Origin: Micromonospora endolithica
Lineage (GTDB): Bacteria; Actinomycetota; Actinomycetes; Mycobacteriales; Micromonosporaceae
Assembly (NCBI RefSeq): GCF_003626595.1
Contig: NZ_RBAK01000001.1
Span: 186,001-250,000, forward strand
Direction: 5' to 3'
Length of the DNA: 64,000 bases
Part shown: positions 1 to 9,270 of the stretch, one piece after another
Layout of the letters: each line of letters starts with the position of its first letter
How positions within the stretch are numbered: the stretch's first letter is position 1
Notes under the pieces: generated by a model
The model's database searches: none
Told to the model about the DNA's origin: nothing
Seen by the model: only the letters and a program-made list of their open reading frames with translations
Made by a program: the position numbers and the translations under genes

Positions 1-226
1 CAGCACCTCTGCACGGCTTCTTCGCAGGAAATTGCTGGCCGAGGCCCGCCGCCACGGCAGGCGCTGTCCGCCACGACGACGCGCCTACCGGCCCGGCGGC
101 GGTTGCCCATCCCGGTTCGCTGGCGCAGCGGTAGACCCATCCCTCACATCGCCGCCCGCCAGGAGCAGCCAGTGACGAAGACTCCCGGAGAGTCGAGTGC
201 GGCGCTGAGGGGTCGGGCCATATGCG

Positions 227-1279
227 TCAAATTCGGCGCGCGGTAAGCCATCGGTCTGGCCAGTAGCCGCTGCCGTCCAGCAGCGGTGCGCCGGAAAGGT
301 CACCCATGGTCGGGCCGTCTGTCTGGGACCTGCTGGAGATGAACCGGTGGTGCCCCCCGTCGTCGAGGCCCAGATAGATGCCCGAGTGATCGATTTGGTC
401 GTTGGGTACCGGCTGAGCGTTCAGGAACACCAGGTCGCCGGGGAGCAGACGGTCGATGGCTCGGGCTCGCTGCCCGGAATTGGGCATCAGTTGCGCACCG
501 GGGCCGAATTCTGCCATCGCATATGCCCGTCGGGGCAGGCCCTCACCGGGCGTGTTCGTGCCGCGCAGCGGATAACCGAGGCGGTGACCGTAGACCATCC
601 GGAGGTAGCCGGAGCAGTCCAGTGCCAGCTTGCGTTGCGGCTCGGGCGTTTCGCTTTTGCCGTCCGGGAACGTCCAAGAGACGCCAAGGTAGTCGTAGAA
701 ATCAGATCGCTCCTGACGGCCATCCGGGTCCGCAGGGTCCGGCGGCCCGAATGATGCGTCCCCCGCATACTGTTGTCCATCGTTGTTCTTCTTCGCCGGG
801 GCTTCGTCGACGTATTCGAAGGCGATCGCCAGCACATCCGGTGAGCGGTCCTGGCGGGCTGCTGAGAGCCAATCAACGAACCACGCCTGGGTTTCCGCGC
901 CGGCCCGCCACGGCTGCGGTGCGATCCGAACCCACACCTGCGTATCGACCTTCGCGGATGTAAAGGTCGGCTCCTCAAACGTTCGCGTCGGCCCGTAGAT
1001 TTGCACAGTCCGCGCGCCATCAGTCATGACCGCCACAGGTTGCCCGGACGAGTCGATGATCTCCGTACGGTCTGGCTCCTTCGACCGCTGGTAGGTGTAG
1101 CCCGAGGGGCCAGATGTGCGCCCCCCGGCCGCACCCGCGCCACCTAACGTGATTTCGGGTTGATCGTCTGGATTTGGCCGCACCGCCACATAGGTGATCG
1201 CGGCGGTAAGAACCAACAGCATGAACCCGGCGATGTTCAGTAGGACGACGCGTCTACGAAAGTGCGCCCAGAGTTTCAT
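227..1279 (-). CDS. NlpC/P60-like membrane-anchored peptidase
   Basis: 350 aa. One membrane segment near residues 11-33 (VVLLNIAGFMLLVL) follows a short basic N-terminus, so the rest is probably outside the cell. The C-terminal third has an NlpC/P60-like papain fold: Cys222 in LDCSGYLRMVYG, a His in IDHSGIYLG (about 298) and a second His in HHRFIS (about 310). Such enzymes cut peptide stems of peptidoglycan. The middle section (about 40-215) is not recognised. Start at ATG 1279 is supported by an AAGGTGG-type site just upstream. A strong CTACTA/TAGTAG dyad lies about 120 bp upstream, between this gene and the divergent DUF305 gene. The substrate is inferred from the family only. Confidence 0.8.
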   Translation of the reverse strand: MKLWAHFRRRVVLLNIAGFMLLVLTAAITYVAVRPNPDDQPEITLGGAGAAGGRTSGPSGYTYQRSKEPDRTEIIDSSGQPVAVMTDGARTVQIYGPTRTFEEPTFTSAKVDTQVWVRIAPQPWRAGAETQAWFVDWLSAARQDRSPDVLAIAFEYVDEAPAKKNNDGQQYAGDASFGPPDPADPDGRQERSDFYDYLGVSWTFPDGKSETPEPQRKLALDCSGYLRMVYGHRLGYPLRGTNTPGEGLPRRAYAMAEFGPGAQLMPNSGQRARAIDRLLPGDLVFLNAQPVPNDQIDHSGIYLGLDDGGHHRFISSRSQTDGPTMGDLSGAPLLDGSGYWPDRWLTARRI

Positions 1280-1401
1280 TCCACCTTCTCCCCTCTTGGG
1301 ACTAGGCCTGGGCGATCGGCCAGCTCACTGGCACAAAATCGGCGCATAGCAATATCATTTCGGCCTACAACTGTTCGCTGGCCCATTACCCGCTACTGGC
1401 T

Positions 1402-1423
1402 TCTACTAACGAGCAGTAGTAGA
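1402..1423. promoter_or_regulatory. CTACTA-N8-TAGTAG dyad (proposed BlaI-type operator 1)
   Basis: Perfect inverted repeat with arms TCTACTA and TAGTAGA around an 8-bp spacer. It lies in the 447-bp gap between the divergent NlpC/P60 gene (start 1279) and the DUF305 gene (start 1727). The same 6-8-6 architecture recurs at 13483, 28488, 30176 and 36003, always between genes. The rest of the gap holds no convincing gene. A looser repeat, ACTA-N10-TAGT at 1651-1668, lies closer to the DUF305 start. Confidence 0.7.
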
Positions 1424-1726
1424 CGTGCCGGGCGCATCTGTCGAACGTCCGGTGGTGTTCGGTGTGCGTCCACTCGGCTTGGCGCTGCCTTGCCTGTTTG
1501 CGTTCGGCGACCTGCTTGCCCGGCAGGGAGCAGCCGAAGTGCGGCCAATAGCTCGGTGGGTGCCTTCGTTCTCTGGTGGCCCACCGGCAACTGCGCGGAG
1601 TCCCCAGTTAGAGCAGCGGCAGGACGGGTAAGCGCTGTCGCCCAAGTCCTACTATCCGCGGCCGTAGTTCGCCCTGATCTGACAGATCCGTCGTCAGCGG
1701 CCCTTGCCGGACATTGCGGAGGAAGC

Positions 1727-2305
1727 ATGAGCAGGAAGCGTTTCCCACTCGTCGGGGCAGGTGGCTTCGTCGCTCTGGCCATCGCTATCGGGGGCTGCAG
1801 CGATGGGTTGCTGGTCACCGCGGCGGTCGCGACGGCCAGCCCGCACACGCCCGGCCCAGCGGGGTCCGCGCATGGCTCGGCCATGTTCGCGGCGATGATG
1901 GTCTCGCACCACGAGGAAGGCATCGAGTTCGCCCAGCTGGCGGTGAACAAGGCGTCAACGCCTGGTGTGAAGACGCTGGCTGAACGCTCGTTGCGCCATC
2001 AGCAGGCGGAGCTGCCCGAGCTTCGACGAATCGCGCAAGGGGGGAACATGACCGCGGAGCCGCCGGAGCCGCCGCTGGCAAAATTCAACGAGCAGGAGAT
2101 GAGCGAGCTGCAGGCGCTGTCCGGCCGCGAGTTCGACCTCGGCTGGTTGGACGCGTTCAGCGCTCACCACATGTCGGCGATCATGATGGCGGACATGGAA
2201 CTGGCCTCCGGTGAAGGCCAGGCCACGGACCTCGCCAGGAAGATCCACGACGAGCAGCTGCAAGACGTTAGCGAGATGAACAATCTGCGCGACCAGCTGC
2301 GATAG
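1727..2305 (+). CDS. DUF305 family lipoprotein (copper-island type)
   Basis: 192 aa starting at ATG 1727, which follows a strong GGAGGAAG site. The N-terminus is a lipoprotein signal (AIAIGGCSD, Cys24), so the protein is probably anchored outside the membrane. Two His/Met clusters typical of DUF305 are present: MMVSHHEEGIEF and FSAHHMSAIMMADME, the latter a likely metal-binding patch. DUF305 proteins are ferritin-like helical proteins often found beside copper-resistance genes. This copy is the most divergent of three in the window (the others end at 11700 and 35288). It faces copA across a shared terminator. The exact molecular role is unknown. Confidence 0.85.
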   Translation: MSRKRFPLVGAGGFVALAIAIGGCSDGLLVTAAVATASPHTPGPAGSAHGSAMFAAMMVSHHEEGIEFAQLAVNKASTPGVKTLAERSLRHQQAELPELRRIAQGGNMTAEPPEPPLAKFNEQEMSELQALSGREFDLGWLDAFSAHHMSAIMMADMELASGEGQATDLARKIHDEQLQDVSEMNNLRDQLR

Positions 2306-2400
2306 CGCATTTGCTCTGTCGAGGACGTCGTTGACGACGAACTGCCTGGGTCTGGCAGGGCGGCTCTGAACGAGATGACCGTTTCGTCGGTCAAATGACG

Positions 2401-2436
2401 GTCGAGGCGCACCTGTCCTGGCAGGTGCGCCTCGAC
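2401..2436. terminator. bidirectional terminator between DUF305 and copA
   Basis: Perfect 15-bp inverted repeat (GTCGAGGCGCACCTG and its complement) around a 6-nt loop, in the gap between two convergent genes. Confidence 0.8.
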
Positions 2437-2442
2437 GCTGTC

Positions 2443-4698
2443 TCAACTGGCGGTGCGGAAGCGGCGCAGCCGGAGGCTGTTGGCGACCACGAAGACCGAG
2501 GAGAAGGCCATCGCAGCGCCGGCGATCATGGGGTTGAGCAGGCCGGCTGCGGCCAGTGGCAGGGCGGCCACGTTGTAGGCGAAGGCCCAGAACAGGTTGC
2601 CCTTGATGATGCCGAGGGTGCGGCGGGAGAGCCGGATCGCGTCCACGGCGGCCATCAGGTCGCCCCGGACCAGGGTCAGGTCGGACGCCTCGATCGCCAC
2701 GTCGGTGCCGGTGCCCATGGCCAGCCCCAGGTCGGCCTGGGCCAGCGCGGCGGCGTCGTTGATCCCGTCGCCGACCATCGCCACGGTCTTCCCCTCGCCC
2801 TGGAGCCGCTTGACCACGTCGACCTTGTCGGCCGGCAGCACCTCGGCGATTACCTCGTCGATGCCCACCTCGGCGGCCACGGCCCGGGCGACGGTGGTGT
2901 TGTCGCCGGTTAGCAGCACCGGCGTCAGGCCGAGGGCGCGCAGTCGGGTGACCGCCGCCCGGCTGGTCGGCTTGACCACGTCGGCCACCGCGAGGACGCC
3001 GCGGGCGCGACCGTCCCAGCCGGCCAGCACCGCCGTCCGTCCCTCGCCCTCCGCGGCGGTCACCGCCCGCGCGACCTCGTCCGGTACGTCGAGACCGCGC
3101 TCGCGCAGCAGCCGGAGCCGGCCGACGAGCACGTCACGGCCGTCGATGGTGCCGGTCACGCCGAGCCCTTCGACGTTGGCGAAGTCGGTCACTGATGCCA
3201 GCGCGCCGGCCCGCGACGCTCCGACGGCGATCGCCTGAGCGATTGGGTGCTCACTGGCGGCCTCCAGTGCGCCGGCCAGCCGGAGCAGTTCGTCGGCGTC
3301 CTGGCCGTGGACGGGCAGGACGTCGACCAGGGTCATCTTGCCCGTGGTGACGGTGCCGGTCTTGTCCAGCACCACGGTGTCCACCCGCTTGGTGGACTCC
3401 AGTACCTCCGGGCCTTTGATGAGGATGCCGAGTTGGGCGCCGCGGCCGGTGCCGACCAGCAGGGCGGTCGGGGTGGCCAGGCCGAGGGCGCACGGGCAGG
3501 CGATGATCAGTACCGCCACGGCGGCGGTGAACGCGGCGGTCAGGCCGCTGTCGTTGCCGACCCAGAAGCCGAGGGTGGCGACGGCGAGCGCGATCACGAT
3601 CGGGACGAAGACGCCGGAGATCCGGTCGGCGAGGCGCTGCACGGCGGCCTTGCCGGTTTGGGCCTGCTCGACCAGCTTCGCCATCTGGGCCAGCTGGGTG
3701 TCGCCGCCGATCCGGGTGGCGGTGACTACGAGGCGACCGCCGGCGTTGACGGTGGCGCCGACGACGGTGTCGCCTGGGCCGACCTCGACCGGCACGGACT
3801 CGCCGGTCAGCATGCTGGCGTCGACAGCGGAGGTGCCTTCGTGGACGACGCCGTCGGTGGCGATCTTCTCGCCGGGGCGGACCACGAACCGGTCCCCGAC
3901 GGCGAGCTGGTCGACCGGGATCCGGGTCTCGACGCCGTCGCGCAGCACCGCGACGTCCTTGGCCCCGAGTTGGAGCAGGGCGCGCAGGGCCGCTCCGGCG
4001 GTGCGCTTGGAGCGGGCCTCGAAGTAGCGGCCGGCGAGGATGAAGGTGGTGACCCCGGCTGCGGCCTCCAGGTAGATGTTGCCGGCGCCGTCGGTGCGGC
4101 TGATGTCGAAGCTGAAGGGGTGGGTCATCCCCGGCGTGCCGGCGGTGCCGAAGAAGAGCGCCCACAGCGACCAGCCGAACGCGGCGATCGTGCCGAGCGA
4201 GACCACGGTGTCCATGGTCGCCGCGCCGTGTCGCAGGTTGATCCAGGCCGCCCGGTGAAACGGCAGGCCGCCGTAGACGACCACCGGCGCGGCCAGGGTC
4301 AGCGACAGCCACTGCCAGTAGGTGAACTGCCAGGCCGGCACCATGGCTAGCAGGACCACCGGCACGGTCAGCGCCACCGAGACCCACAGCCGGGTCCGCA
4401 GGCCGCGTAGCTCGTCGGCGGGCTCCGCGGCCGCGGGCGCGCCGGCCGGGGTGGGTGGAGGCGGCACGGCGGCGGTGTAGCCGGTCTTCTCCACCGTGGT
4501 GATCAGGTCCTGCGGCGTGACCGTGCCGTCGTAGCGGACGGTGGCCTTCTCGGTGGCGTAGTTGACCGTGGCGGTCACGCCGTCCAGGCGGTTGAGTTTC
4601 TTCTCGATCCGGGCCGCGCAGGAGGCGCAGGTCATCCCGCCGATCGCCAGTTCGATCTGGTTCGGCGCGACGCGCAGCGGCTTGGCGGGTGAGGTCAT
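2443..4698 (-). CDS. copA: copper-exporting P1B-type ATPase, CPC class
   Basis: 751 aa, full length for a CopA/CtpV-type Cu(I) exporter. In order: an N-terminal heavy-metal-associated domain with GMTCASC (Cys24, Cys27); a membrane helix group; the actuator TGES motif (about residue 298); the intramembrane metal motif ACPCALG; the phosphorylation site DKTGT; and GDGIND near the C-terminus. It pumps Cu(I) out of the cytosol using ATP. Start ATG 4698 has GGAG upstream. It is the last gene of copZ, secreted protein, copA, all reading minus, downstream of a CsoR box at 5956. The operon position and the motifs make copper specificity likely; silver would also fit. Confidence 0.95.
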   Translation of the reverse strand: MTSPAKPLRVAPNQIELAIGGMTCASCAARIEKKLNRLDGVTATVNYATEKATVRYDGTVTPQDLITTVEKTGYTAAVPPPPTPAGAPAAAEPADELRGLRTRLWVSVALTVPVVLLAMVPAWQFTYWQWLSLTLAAPVVVYGGLPFHRAAWINLRHGAATMDTVVSLGTIAAFGWSLWALFFGTAGTPGMTHPFSFDISRTDGAGNIYLEAAAGVTTFILAGRYFEARSKRTAGAALRALLQLGAKDVAVLRDGVETRIPVDQLAVGDRFVVRPGEKIATDGVVHEGTSAVDASMLTGESVPVEVGPGDTVVGATVNAGGRLVVTATRIGGDTQLAQMAKLVEQAQTGKAAVQRLADRISGVFVPIVIALAVATLGFWVGNDSGLTAAFTAAVAVLIIACPCALGLATPTALLVGTGRGAQLGILIKGPEVLESTKRVDTVVLDKTGTVTTGKMTLVDVLPVHGQDADELLRLAGALEAASEHPIAQAIAVGASRAGALASVTDFANVEGLGVTGTIDGRDVLVGRLRLLRERGLDVPDEVARAVTAAEGEGRTAVLAGWDGRARGVLAVADVVKPTSRAAVTRLRALGLTPVLLTGDNTTVARAVAAEVGIDEVIAEVLPADKVDVVKRLQGEGKTVAMVGDGINDAAALAQADLGLAMGTGTDVAIEASDLTLVRGDLMAAVDAIRLSRRTLGIIKGNLFWAFAYNVAALPLAAAGLLNPMIAGAAMAFSSVFVVANSLRLRRFRTAS

Positions 4699-4712
4699 GA
4701 CAGGCTCCGGTT

Positions 4713-5681
4713 TCAGTTGTGGGCGTGGCCGGGCTCGCCGTGTCCGTCGGTCGCTGACGGACGTGGGGTGGCGGGGCCTGCCGGGGCGGTGCCTCCACTC
4801 GTGGGGGCGTCGCCGGCGGTCAGGGTGAATTCCGCGGTGCGGACGGTGCCCTGGTGCTGGAAGTCGAGGAAGAGCCGGTATGTGCCGGCCGATGGGACCT
4901 CGGCGAAGAAGGTGACCTGCGGTCCGGGTTGAGTCCGCCCGTCGCCGGGCTCGCCGTCCGGGTGCACGTGCAGGTACGCCAGGTCGCCCTGACGCAGCGC
5001 CACCAGGTGCCCGTACGCGCCCAGGTAGGGCTGTAGGTCGGTCACCGGAGCGCCGTCGCGGCTCACGTTCAGGGTCAGCTCGGCGGTGCGGCCGGGTTGC
5101 AGGGTGCCGGCGATGGTGACGGTGTACCCGTCGATGGTGCTGCTGGCTGCCGGTGCCGGCAGCGGACGTGGGGTGAACGGACCGGGGACGGGCACGTCCA
5201 CGCCGAGGGTCAGCGGCTCGGCCCCGGTGGGGGTGAAGTCGGCGAACGCCCGCCAGGTGCCCGGCTCGCCGAGCGGTGAGGCGACCCGCCAGGTGCCGTC
5301 CGGCGCCATCTCCGGGTGCACGTGCCGGAAGCCGGAGAGGTCCCGCCGGGTGACGATCAGGTGCATCCGCTTGTCGTGTGCCTCGTCGAAGGTGGTGACG
5401 GGGCGTCCGTCGGGGCCGGTGATCCGGAAGGCGAACTCATCCGTCGGGGCGGTGATCGGGGCCAGGGTGTAGCCGCGGTCGGAGACCTGCAGTCCGCCGG
5501 GGATCTGTTCGGCGGCCGCGGAGCCGGTGTCGTGGCCGGCGTCGTCGTGGCCGGTGGTGCTGTCGTGGCGGGTTTCGGCGGCCGGGGCGACGGGGTCGGC
5601 CACGTGGCCGACCCCGTACGCCGCGCCGAACACCGTCGCGAGGCCGAGGGTGAAACCGCTCAGCTTCGTCGCCGTGTTCAT
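4713..5681 (-). CDS. secreted two-lobed protein with HVHP motifs in the cop operon
   Basis: 322 aa. Residues 1-35 form a signal peptide ([16 protein letters not shown]...). The mature part is two similar beta-rich lobes, each with a histidine motif: GFRHVHPEM in the first and AYLHVHPDG in the second. The tail is Thr/Pro/Gly-rich and ends [10 protein letters not shown]. The protein lies 14 bp upstream of copA and downstream of copZ, so it is almost certainly expressed with them. I infer extracytoplasmic copper binding or hand-over from the His motifs and context. I cannot name a specific family with confidence. Start ATG 5681 has GAGGTG upstream. Confidence 0.75.
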   Translation of the reverse strand: MNTATKLSGFTLGLATVFGAAYGVGHVADPVAPAAETRHDSTTGHDDAGHDTGSAAAEQIPGGLQVSDRGYTLAPITAPTDEFAFRITGPDGRPVTTFDEAHDKRMHLIVTRRDLSGFRHVHPEMAPDGTWRVASPLGEPGTWRAFADFTPTGAEPLTLGVDVPVPGPFTPRPLPAPAASSTIDGYTVTIAGTLQPGRTAELTLNVSRDGAPVTDLQPYLGAYGHLVALRQGDLAYLHVHPDGEPGDGRTQPGPQVTFFAEVPSAGTYRLFLDFQHQGTVRTAEFTLTAGDAPTSGGTAPAGPATPRPSATDGHGEPGHAHN

Positions 5682-5719
5682 GTGACTGGCACCTCGGTTC
5701 TTCGGGTTGGTGAGAACTG

Positions 5720-5929
5720 TCAGGCGTCAACGAGGTCGTAGCCGGCCTCGTCGACGGCGGCCCGTACGGTGGCCGGGTCCAGCGGCGCCTCACTGGTCAC
5801 GGTGACCTGACCGGCGGCCAGGTCGACCTGGACCTCACTGACGCCCGGAATGGCACCGACTTCGCTGCTGACCGAGTTGACGCAGTGGCCGCAGGTCATG
5901 CCCTTCACCTGGTACGTCGCGGTGGTCAT
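5720..5929 (-). CDS. copZ: CopZ-like copper chaperone
   Basis: 69 aa, the usual size of a single heavy-metal-associated domain. GMTCGHC gives Cys13 and Cys16 for Cu(I) binding. It probably delivers Cu(I) to the N-terminal domain of CopA encoded two genes downstream. The start ATG 5929 has a clear AGAGGAG site. It is the first gene of the minus-strand cop operon, with a CsoR box immediately upstream and csoR divergent. Confidence 0.92.
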   Translation of the reverse strand: MTTATYQVKGMTCGHCVNSVSSEVGAIPGVSEVQVDLAAGQVTVTSEAPLDPATVRAAVDEAGYDLVDA

Positions 5930-5955
5930 GGAATGCTCCTCTCACGATTCACAAT

Positions 5956-5973
5956 ATACCCCCGGGGGGTAAT
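5956..5973. promoter_or_regulatory. CsoR-type operator before copZ
   Basis: ATACCCCCGGGGGGTAAT, a GC-rich dyad of the kind bound by actinobacterial CsoR. It is 27 bp upstream of the copZ start. Confidence 0.85.
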
Positions 5974-6045
5974 TGGAGAACGGACGCGTCGGCCGCTCAA
6001 GGCAACACATACGGGGAGGGGGTATCCCGCATCGGCAACCGTAGC

Positions 6046-6061
6046 ATACCCCCGAGGGGTA
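6046..6061. promoter_or_regulatory. CsoR-type operator before csoR
   Basis: ATACCCCCGAGGGGTA, 16 bp upstream of the csoR start, so the repressor is probably autoregulated. A weaker ACGGGGAGGGGGTAT stretch lies at 6011-6025. Confidence 0.8.
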
Positions 6062-6077
6062 CGCTATCCTGGATCTC

Positions 6078-6380
6078 ATGACCACACCGACGCCCACCCC
6101 GACCAGGGGCTACACAGCCACCAAGGACCAGCTGCTCGCCCGGCTGCGCCGCGTCGAGGGGCAGGTCCGTGGCATCGAGAAGATGGTCGACGACGACCGC
6201 TACTGCATCGACGTCCTCACCCAGATCTCCGCCATCCAGGCCGCCCTGGACAAGGTCGCCCTCGGCCTGCTCGACGGACACGCCCGGCACTGCATGCACG
6301 AAGGTGCGGCGGAGGGCCGGGCCGACGAGATGGCCACCGAGATGATGGCCGCCGTCGGCCGCCTGATGAAGCGCGGCTGA
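6078..6380 (+). CDS. csoR: copper-sensing transcriptional repressor CsoR
   Basis: 100 aa all-helical CsoR/RcnR-family repressor. The Cu(I) ligand triad is visible as Cys43, His68 and Cys72 (YCIDVL, GHARHCMH). The spacing of 25 and 29 residues equals that of the characterised CsoR triad. When Cu(I) binds, CsoR leaves its operator and the export genes are transcribed. It is divergent from copZ and flanked by operator-like boxes on both sides. A strong terminator follows. It is the only csoR gene in the window, so all six boxes may depend on it. Confidence 0.95.
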   Translation: MTTPTPTPTRGYTATKDQLLARLRRVEGQVRGIEKMVDDDRYCIDVLTQISAIQAALDKVALGLLDGHARHCMHEGAAEGRADEMATEMMAAVGRLMKRG

Positions 6381-6397
6381 TTGCTCCCCGAGTAACC

Positions 6398-6428
6398 CGG
6401 TCAGTGCGCCGACGGCGCACTGACCGGT
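6398..6428 (+). terminator. csoR terminator
   Basis: Perfect 14-bp stem (CCGGTCAGTGCGCC and complement) with a 3-nt loop, 17 bp after the csoR stop. Confidence 0.85.
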
Positions 6429-6863
6429 AGACATACCTGCCAGGAAGTGCGCGGACCGACTGTGTGGGTGGTAGAGGTAACGGTCGCCGCCACTGGTCGC
6501 TGCCAGCTACTGCTTGGCCGGCCCGCCGCCTGTGTGACGAGAAGGATCCGGCGGTGTCCGTAGGGCGGGTTTCCGCCCGTCAGTCGGAGTTGACACCTCG
6601 ATCGGTCTCCGCAGGACGATCCGGACCGGGTTGGCCGGACGGCGTAACCCCGACGGTCCGTCCGTCAGGGCCCCGCTCGAGGGTTGCTTCATCCGCAGGC
6701 AGTGGGCTGCCACACCGACGGAGCGGAGGGCCCTCTTCTGCTCCCATAACGGCGGCAGGTCCTACTCCCCCTACCCCCCTGCCCGCCCTTGGGGCGGTCG
6801 GCCATGGCGGCCGGCCGTCCCACAGACACCATCACGCGGGTTCGCTCCGCGGGAAGAGCCAGG
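6429..6863. other. intergenic, no gene seen
   Basis: 435 bp between the convergent csoR and MFS genes. I see no start with a good ribosome site and no recognised protein. A pyrimidine-rich CCCCCTACCCCCC run lies near 6770-6780. Confidence 0.5.
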
Positions 6864-8288
6864 TCAGCCGACCCGAGCGGGCTCGGCGGTGGTGGTTTCC
6901 GGGCGGGGTGCGGCGGTGCGCAGGGTGATCGCGGCGATGACAGCTCCGGCTGCGGCGACGACGCCGGCACCGATGAAGGCGGCGGAGTAGCCGTTGGTCA
7001 GGGCCGGCAGGTCGCCGAGTTGGTCGGCGCCCGAGGAGGCGGTGACGGCGGTCATGGCGGCCAGGCCGAGAGCGGAGCCGACCTGGTAGCTGGTGTTGAC
7101 GATGCCGGAGGCCAGTCCGCCTTCCTCGGGGCGGGCGCTGGAGATCGCCGTGCCCAGCGACGGGATGAAGGCCAGCGACATGCCCAGGGCCGCGACGAGC
7201 GAGGCGGGCAGGACGTCCGCCACGAACGTGCCATCGGGACGGATCAGGGCGAGCCACCCGAGGCCAGCGGCGAGGACGGCGAGGCCGGTCACCACCATCG
7301 GCTTGGGTCCGAACCGGTTGATGGCCCTCGGCGCGAGGGTAATCATCGCGACCATGATCAGGACGGTCATCGGCAGCAGCGCGGCGCCGCTGGGGAAGGC
7401 GCTGTAGCCGAGAACCTGCTGCAGGTAGAGGTTGAGGTAGAACCACATCGGAATCCACGCCGCGCCGAGCAGAAGCTGGGTGACATTGGCGGCGGCGAGG
7501 TTCGGAGTGCGGAAGATGGACAGGCGCATCAGCGGCTCACGACGCGCCGCCTGGATGGCGACGAACGCGACCAGTGCGGCGACGGCACCGGCGAGGGCCA
7601 ACCAGGTCTGGGCGGAGGTCCACCCGACCTCGGGGGCGCGGACGATGGCGTACACGGCGGCGCCGAGACCCGCGGTGACGGTCAGGGCGCCCGCGACGTC
7701 GAGGGAGCCCCGGCGCGCGCCGCCGGCCGGCATCAGCGCTGGGGCGGCGAGGACGGCGAGCAGGGCGATCGGGATGTTGATGTAGAAGACCCAGGGCCAG
7801 CTGACGTACTCGGTGATGACGCCGCCGAGGAAGACGCCGGCGGTGCCACCGGCGGGGGCGGCAGCCCCGTAGAGAGCGAGGGCCCGGGTGAGCTCCCGCG
7901 GCTCGGCGCCGAAGAGCATCATCAGCAGCGTCAGCGCCGACGGCGCGATCAGGGCGGCACCAGCGCCCTGCACCGCGCGGGCGGCTAGCTCGACGGCGAC
8001 GCTGTCGGCCAGGCCCGCGGCGGCCGAGCCGACCAGGAGGATCAGCCAGCCGGCGGTGAACATGCGGCGGGCGCCGAACAGGTCTGACAACCGACCGCCG
8101 AGCAACAGCAAGCCACCGAACGCGACCACGTAGGCGTTGAACACCCACGACAGGTTCTCCGGTGAGAATCCAAGATCGGTCTGCATCCTGGGTAGTGCGA
8201 CACCGATGATCGAGGTGTCCATGATGACGATGAACTGGGCGAGCGCGATGAGGCCGAGGGCCCACCACCGCTTGGTTCCGTGAGACAT
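6864..8288 (-). CDS. MFS transporter, DHA2-like drug:H+ antiporter
   Basis: 474 aa with about 14 predicted membrane helices, as expected for the DHA2 (EmrB/QacA-like) branch. Motif A-like GGRLSDLFGARR follows helix 2, and the N-terminal MDTSIIGVALP stretch is the family's helix-1 signature. It should export small molecules in exchange for protons. I chose ATG 8288 because AGGAG lies 8 nt upstream; a GTG nine bases earlier overlaps that site. A CsoR-like box sits 16 bp upstream of the start, which suggests copper induction. The cargo is unknown and need not be a metal complex. Confidence 0.85.
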   Translation of the reverse strand: MSHGTKRWWALGLIALAQFIVIMDTSIIGVALPRMQTDLGFSPENLSWVFNAYVVAFGGLLLLGGRLSDLFGARRMFTAGWLILLVGSAAAGLADSVAVELAARAVQGAGAALIAPSALTLLMMLFGAEPRELTRALALYGAAAPAGGTAGVFLGGVITEYVSWPWVFYINIPIALLAVLAAPALMPAGGARRGSLDVAGALTVTAGLGAAVYAIVRAPEVGWTSAQTWLALAGAVAALVAFVAIQAARREPLMRLSIFRTPNLAAANVTQLLLGAAWIPMWFYLNLYLQQVLGYSAFPSGAALLPMTVLIMVAMITLAPRAINRFGPKPMVVTGLAVLAAGLGWLALIRPDGTFVADVLPASLVAALGMSLAFIPSLGTAISSARPEEGGLASGIVNTSYQVGSALGLAAMTAVTASSGADQLGDLPALTNGYSAAFIGAGVVAAAGAVIAAITLRTAAPRPETTTAEPARVG

Positions 8289-8303
8289 CACAACCACTCC
8301 TTT

Positions 8304-8320
8304 ATGCCCCTGGGGGGTAT
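8304..8320. promoter_or_regulatory. CsoR-like box before the MFS gene
   Basis: ATGCCCCTGGGGGGTAT, one base off a perfect dyad, just upstream of the minus-strand MFS gene. Confidence 0.75.
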
Positions 8321-8338
8321 TGGCAAGTGGTGAAGGTG

Positions 8339-8353
8339 TACCCCCTGGGGGTA
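8339..8353. promoter_or_regulatory. CsoR-like box, perfect dyad
   Basis: TACCCCCTGGGGGTA, a perfect dyad about its central T, in the divergent region between the MFS gene and copZ2. Confidence 0.8.
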
Positions 8354-8410
8354 TGCGATGTCAAGTGATCCACCTCAGCCACAGCCGGACACGCCTCCCC
8401 TTGCGGCACA

Positions 8411-8425
8411 TACCCCCCTGGGGTA
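8411..8425. promoter_or_regulatory. CsoR-like box before copZ2
   Basis: TACCCCCCTGGGGTA, the third box in 122 bp. It points toward the plus-strand copZ2 gene, whose start is about 266 bp downstream. The long leader in between contains no gene I recognise. Confidence 0.75.
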
Positions 8426-8691
8426 GCTTCCGTGTCAGCAAGAAGGGCGGGTCCTGGCGACGCAGGCTGCATGAGGAAAGGGGCGACCATCAGCGGCACG
8501 ACGCCGAATCGAGGCACGGGTCCGCAGCACCGGACGGCCGCCGAGGCCGGGAGTCCATGAGCATCCGGCGCGGTGCGCGCCCAGGCCGCTGCACCGGCAC
8601 CGAGGGCCGCGCTGCGGGTCACCGTCGATGCCATCGGCGGCGTCGCGCTCCTGATCCGCCTTGCACCCCACATCACCAGAGGAGATCACTT

Positions 8692-8973
8692 ATGTGCACC
8701 AGCGAAACTAGTTGCGGCTGCGCCACGTCCGCTGACACTGCCGGGTCGGCCACCAGCGCCCCGGACGGCATCCGCACCACCTACACGGTGTCCGGAATGA
8801 CGTGCGGGGGCTGCGCGAAGTCCGTGAGCGGGTACATCAGCGCGCTGGCCGGCGTCACCGGCGTTGAGGTCAATGTGACCGACGGCGCGGTCACCGTCAC
8901 CAGCGACGCCGCTCTGGAGACCGCCGAGGTCCGCAGCGCGGTGGAGCAGGCCGGCTACCAGCTCGTCAGCTAA
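8692..8973 (+). CDS. second CopZ-like chaperone with Cys-rich N-terminus
   Basis: 93 aa. Residues 29-93 are a heavy-metal-associated domain with GMTCGGC (Cys38, Cys41). The first 25 residues are an unusual addition with Cys2, Cys8 and Cys10 (MCTSETSCGC), which could bind a second metal ion. Start ATG 8692 has AGAGGAG upstream. Three CsoR-like boxes lie in the divergent region shared with the MFS gene. It ends at a strong terminator. Copper carriage is likely; the partner is unknown. Confidence 0.88.
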   Translation: MCTSETSCGCATSADTAGSATSAPDGIRTTYTVSGMTCGGCAKSVSGYISALAGVTGVEVNVTDGAVTVTSDAALETAEVRSAVEQAGYQLVS

Positions 8974-8983
8974 CACGGGGGCT

Positions 8984-9018
8984 GGCCGAGTCCGCCCACG
9001 TCGCGGGCGGACTTGGCC
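8984..9018 (+). terminator. copZ2 terminator
   Basis: GGCCGAGTCCGCCC paired with GGGCGGACTTGGCC across a 7-nt loop, 10 bp after the copZ2 stop. Confidence 0.8.
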
Positions 9019-9073
9019 GGCCTCTGCCGCCGCCGCTTCCGCCATGACATTGGCGCAGGAGACGACGTGATCG

Positions 9074-9267
9074 GTGCAGATCGCCGCGAGCACCACCCGA
9101 CCAAGTTCGGCTCGTGTCTACGGCACTGACTGGTGCCCGACGTCCGACGCAGCCGGACCCTGCTCAACGCCGCCGGCGTCACCTACCAGTGCGTCGACCT
9201 GGACCAGGACACAGACGCCAGCACGCTCGTCCGACGGTTGCAGCACGGGCGCCGGCGTATCCCCCCA
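9074..9267 (+). pseudogene. glutaredoxin/mycoredoxin-like remnant
   Basis: The first frame reads RVYGTDWCP, then the neighbouring frame continues PDVRRSRTLLNAAG...YQCVDLDQ...GRRRIP. This is the order expected of a small glutaredoxin-like protein with a WCPDVRRSR active site. The switch falls right after the TGG-TGC codons and is explained by loss of one base. The C-terminal third is missing, and the remnant runs into the 3' end of the convergent M56 gene. It is very probably a dead gene. Confidence 0.7.
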
Positions 9268-9270
9268 TGC

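Noticed and set aside
1649..1668. CTACTA followed by a TAGT half-site, possible sixth dyad
   Set aside because: Spacer is 10 rather than 8 and the right arm is incomplete (TAGTTC); kept only as a note beside the strong dyad.
3251..4798. Long Arg-rich minus frame across copA
   Set aside because: Out-of-frame shadow of the P-type ATPase.
8471..8691. Short frames in the leader of copZ2 (29 codons from 8471 and an overlapping one)
   Set aside because: Arg/Gly-rich, no ribosome site of note and no similarity recognised; left as leader sequence.
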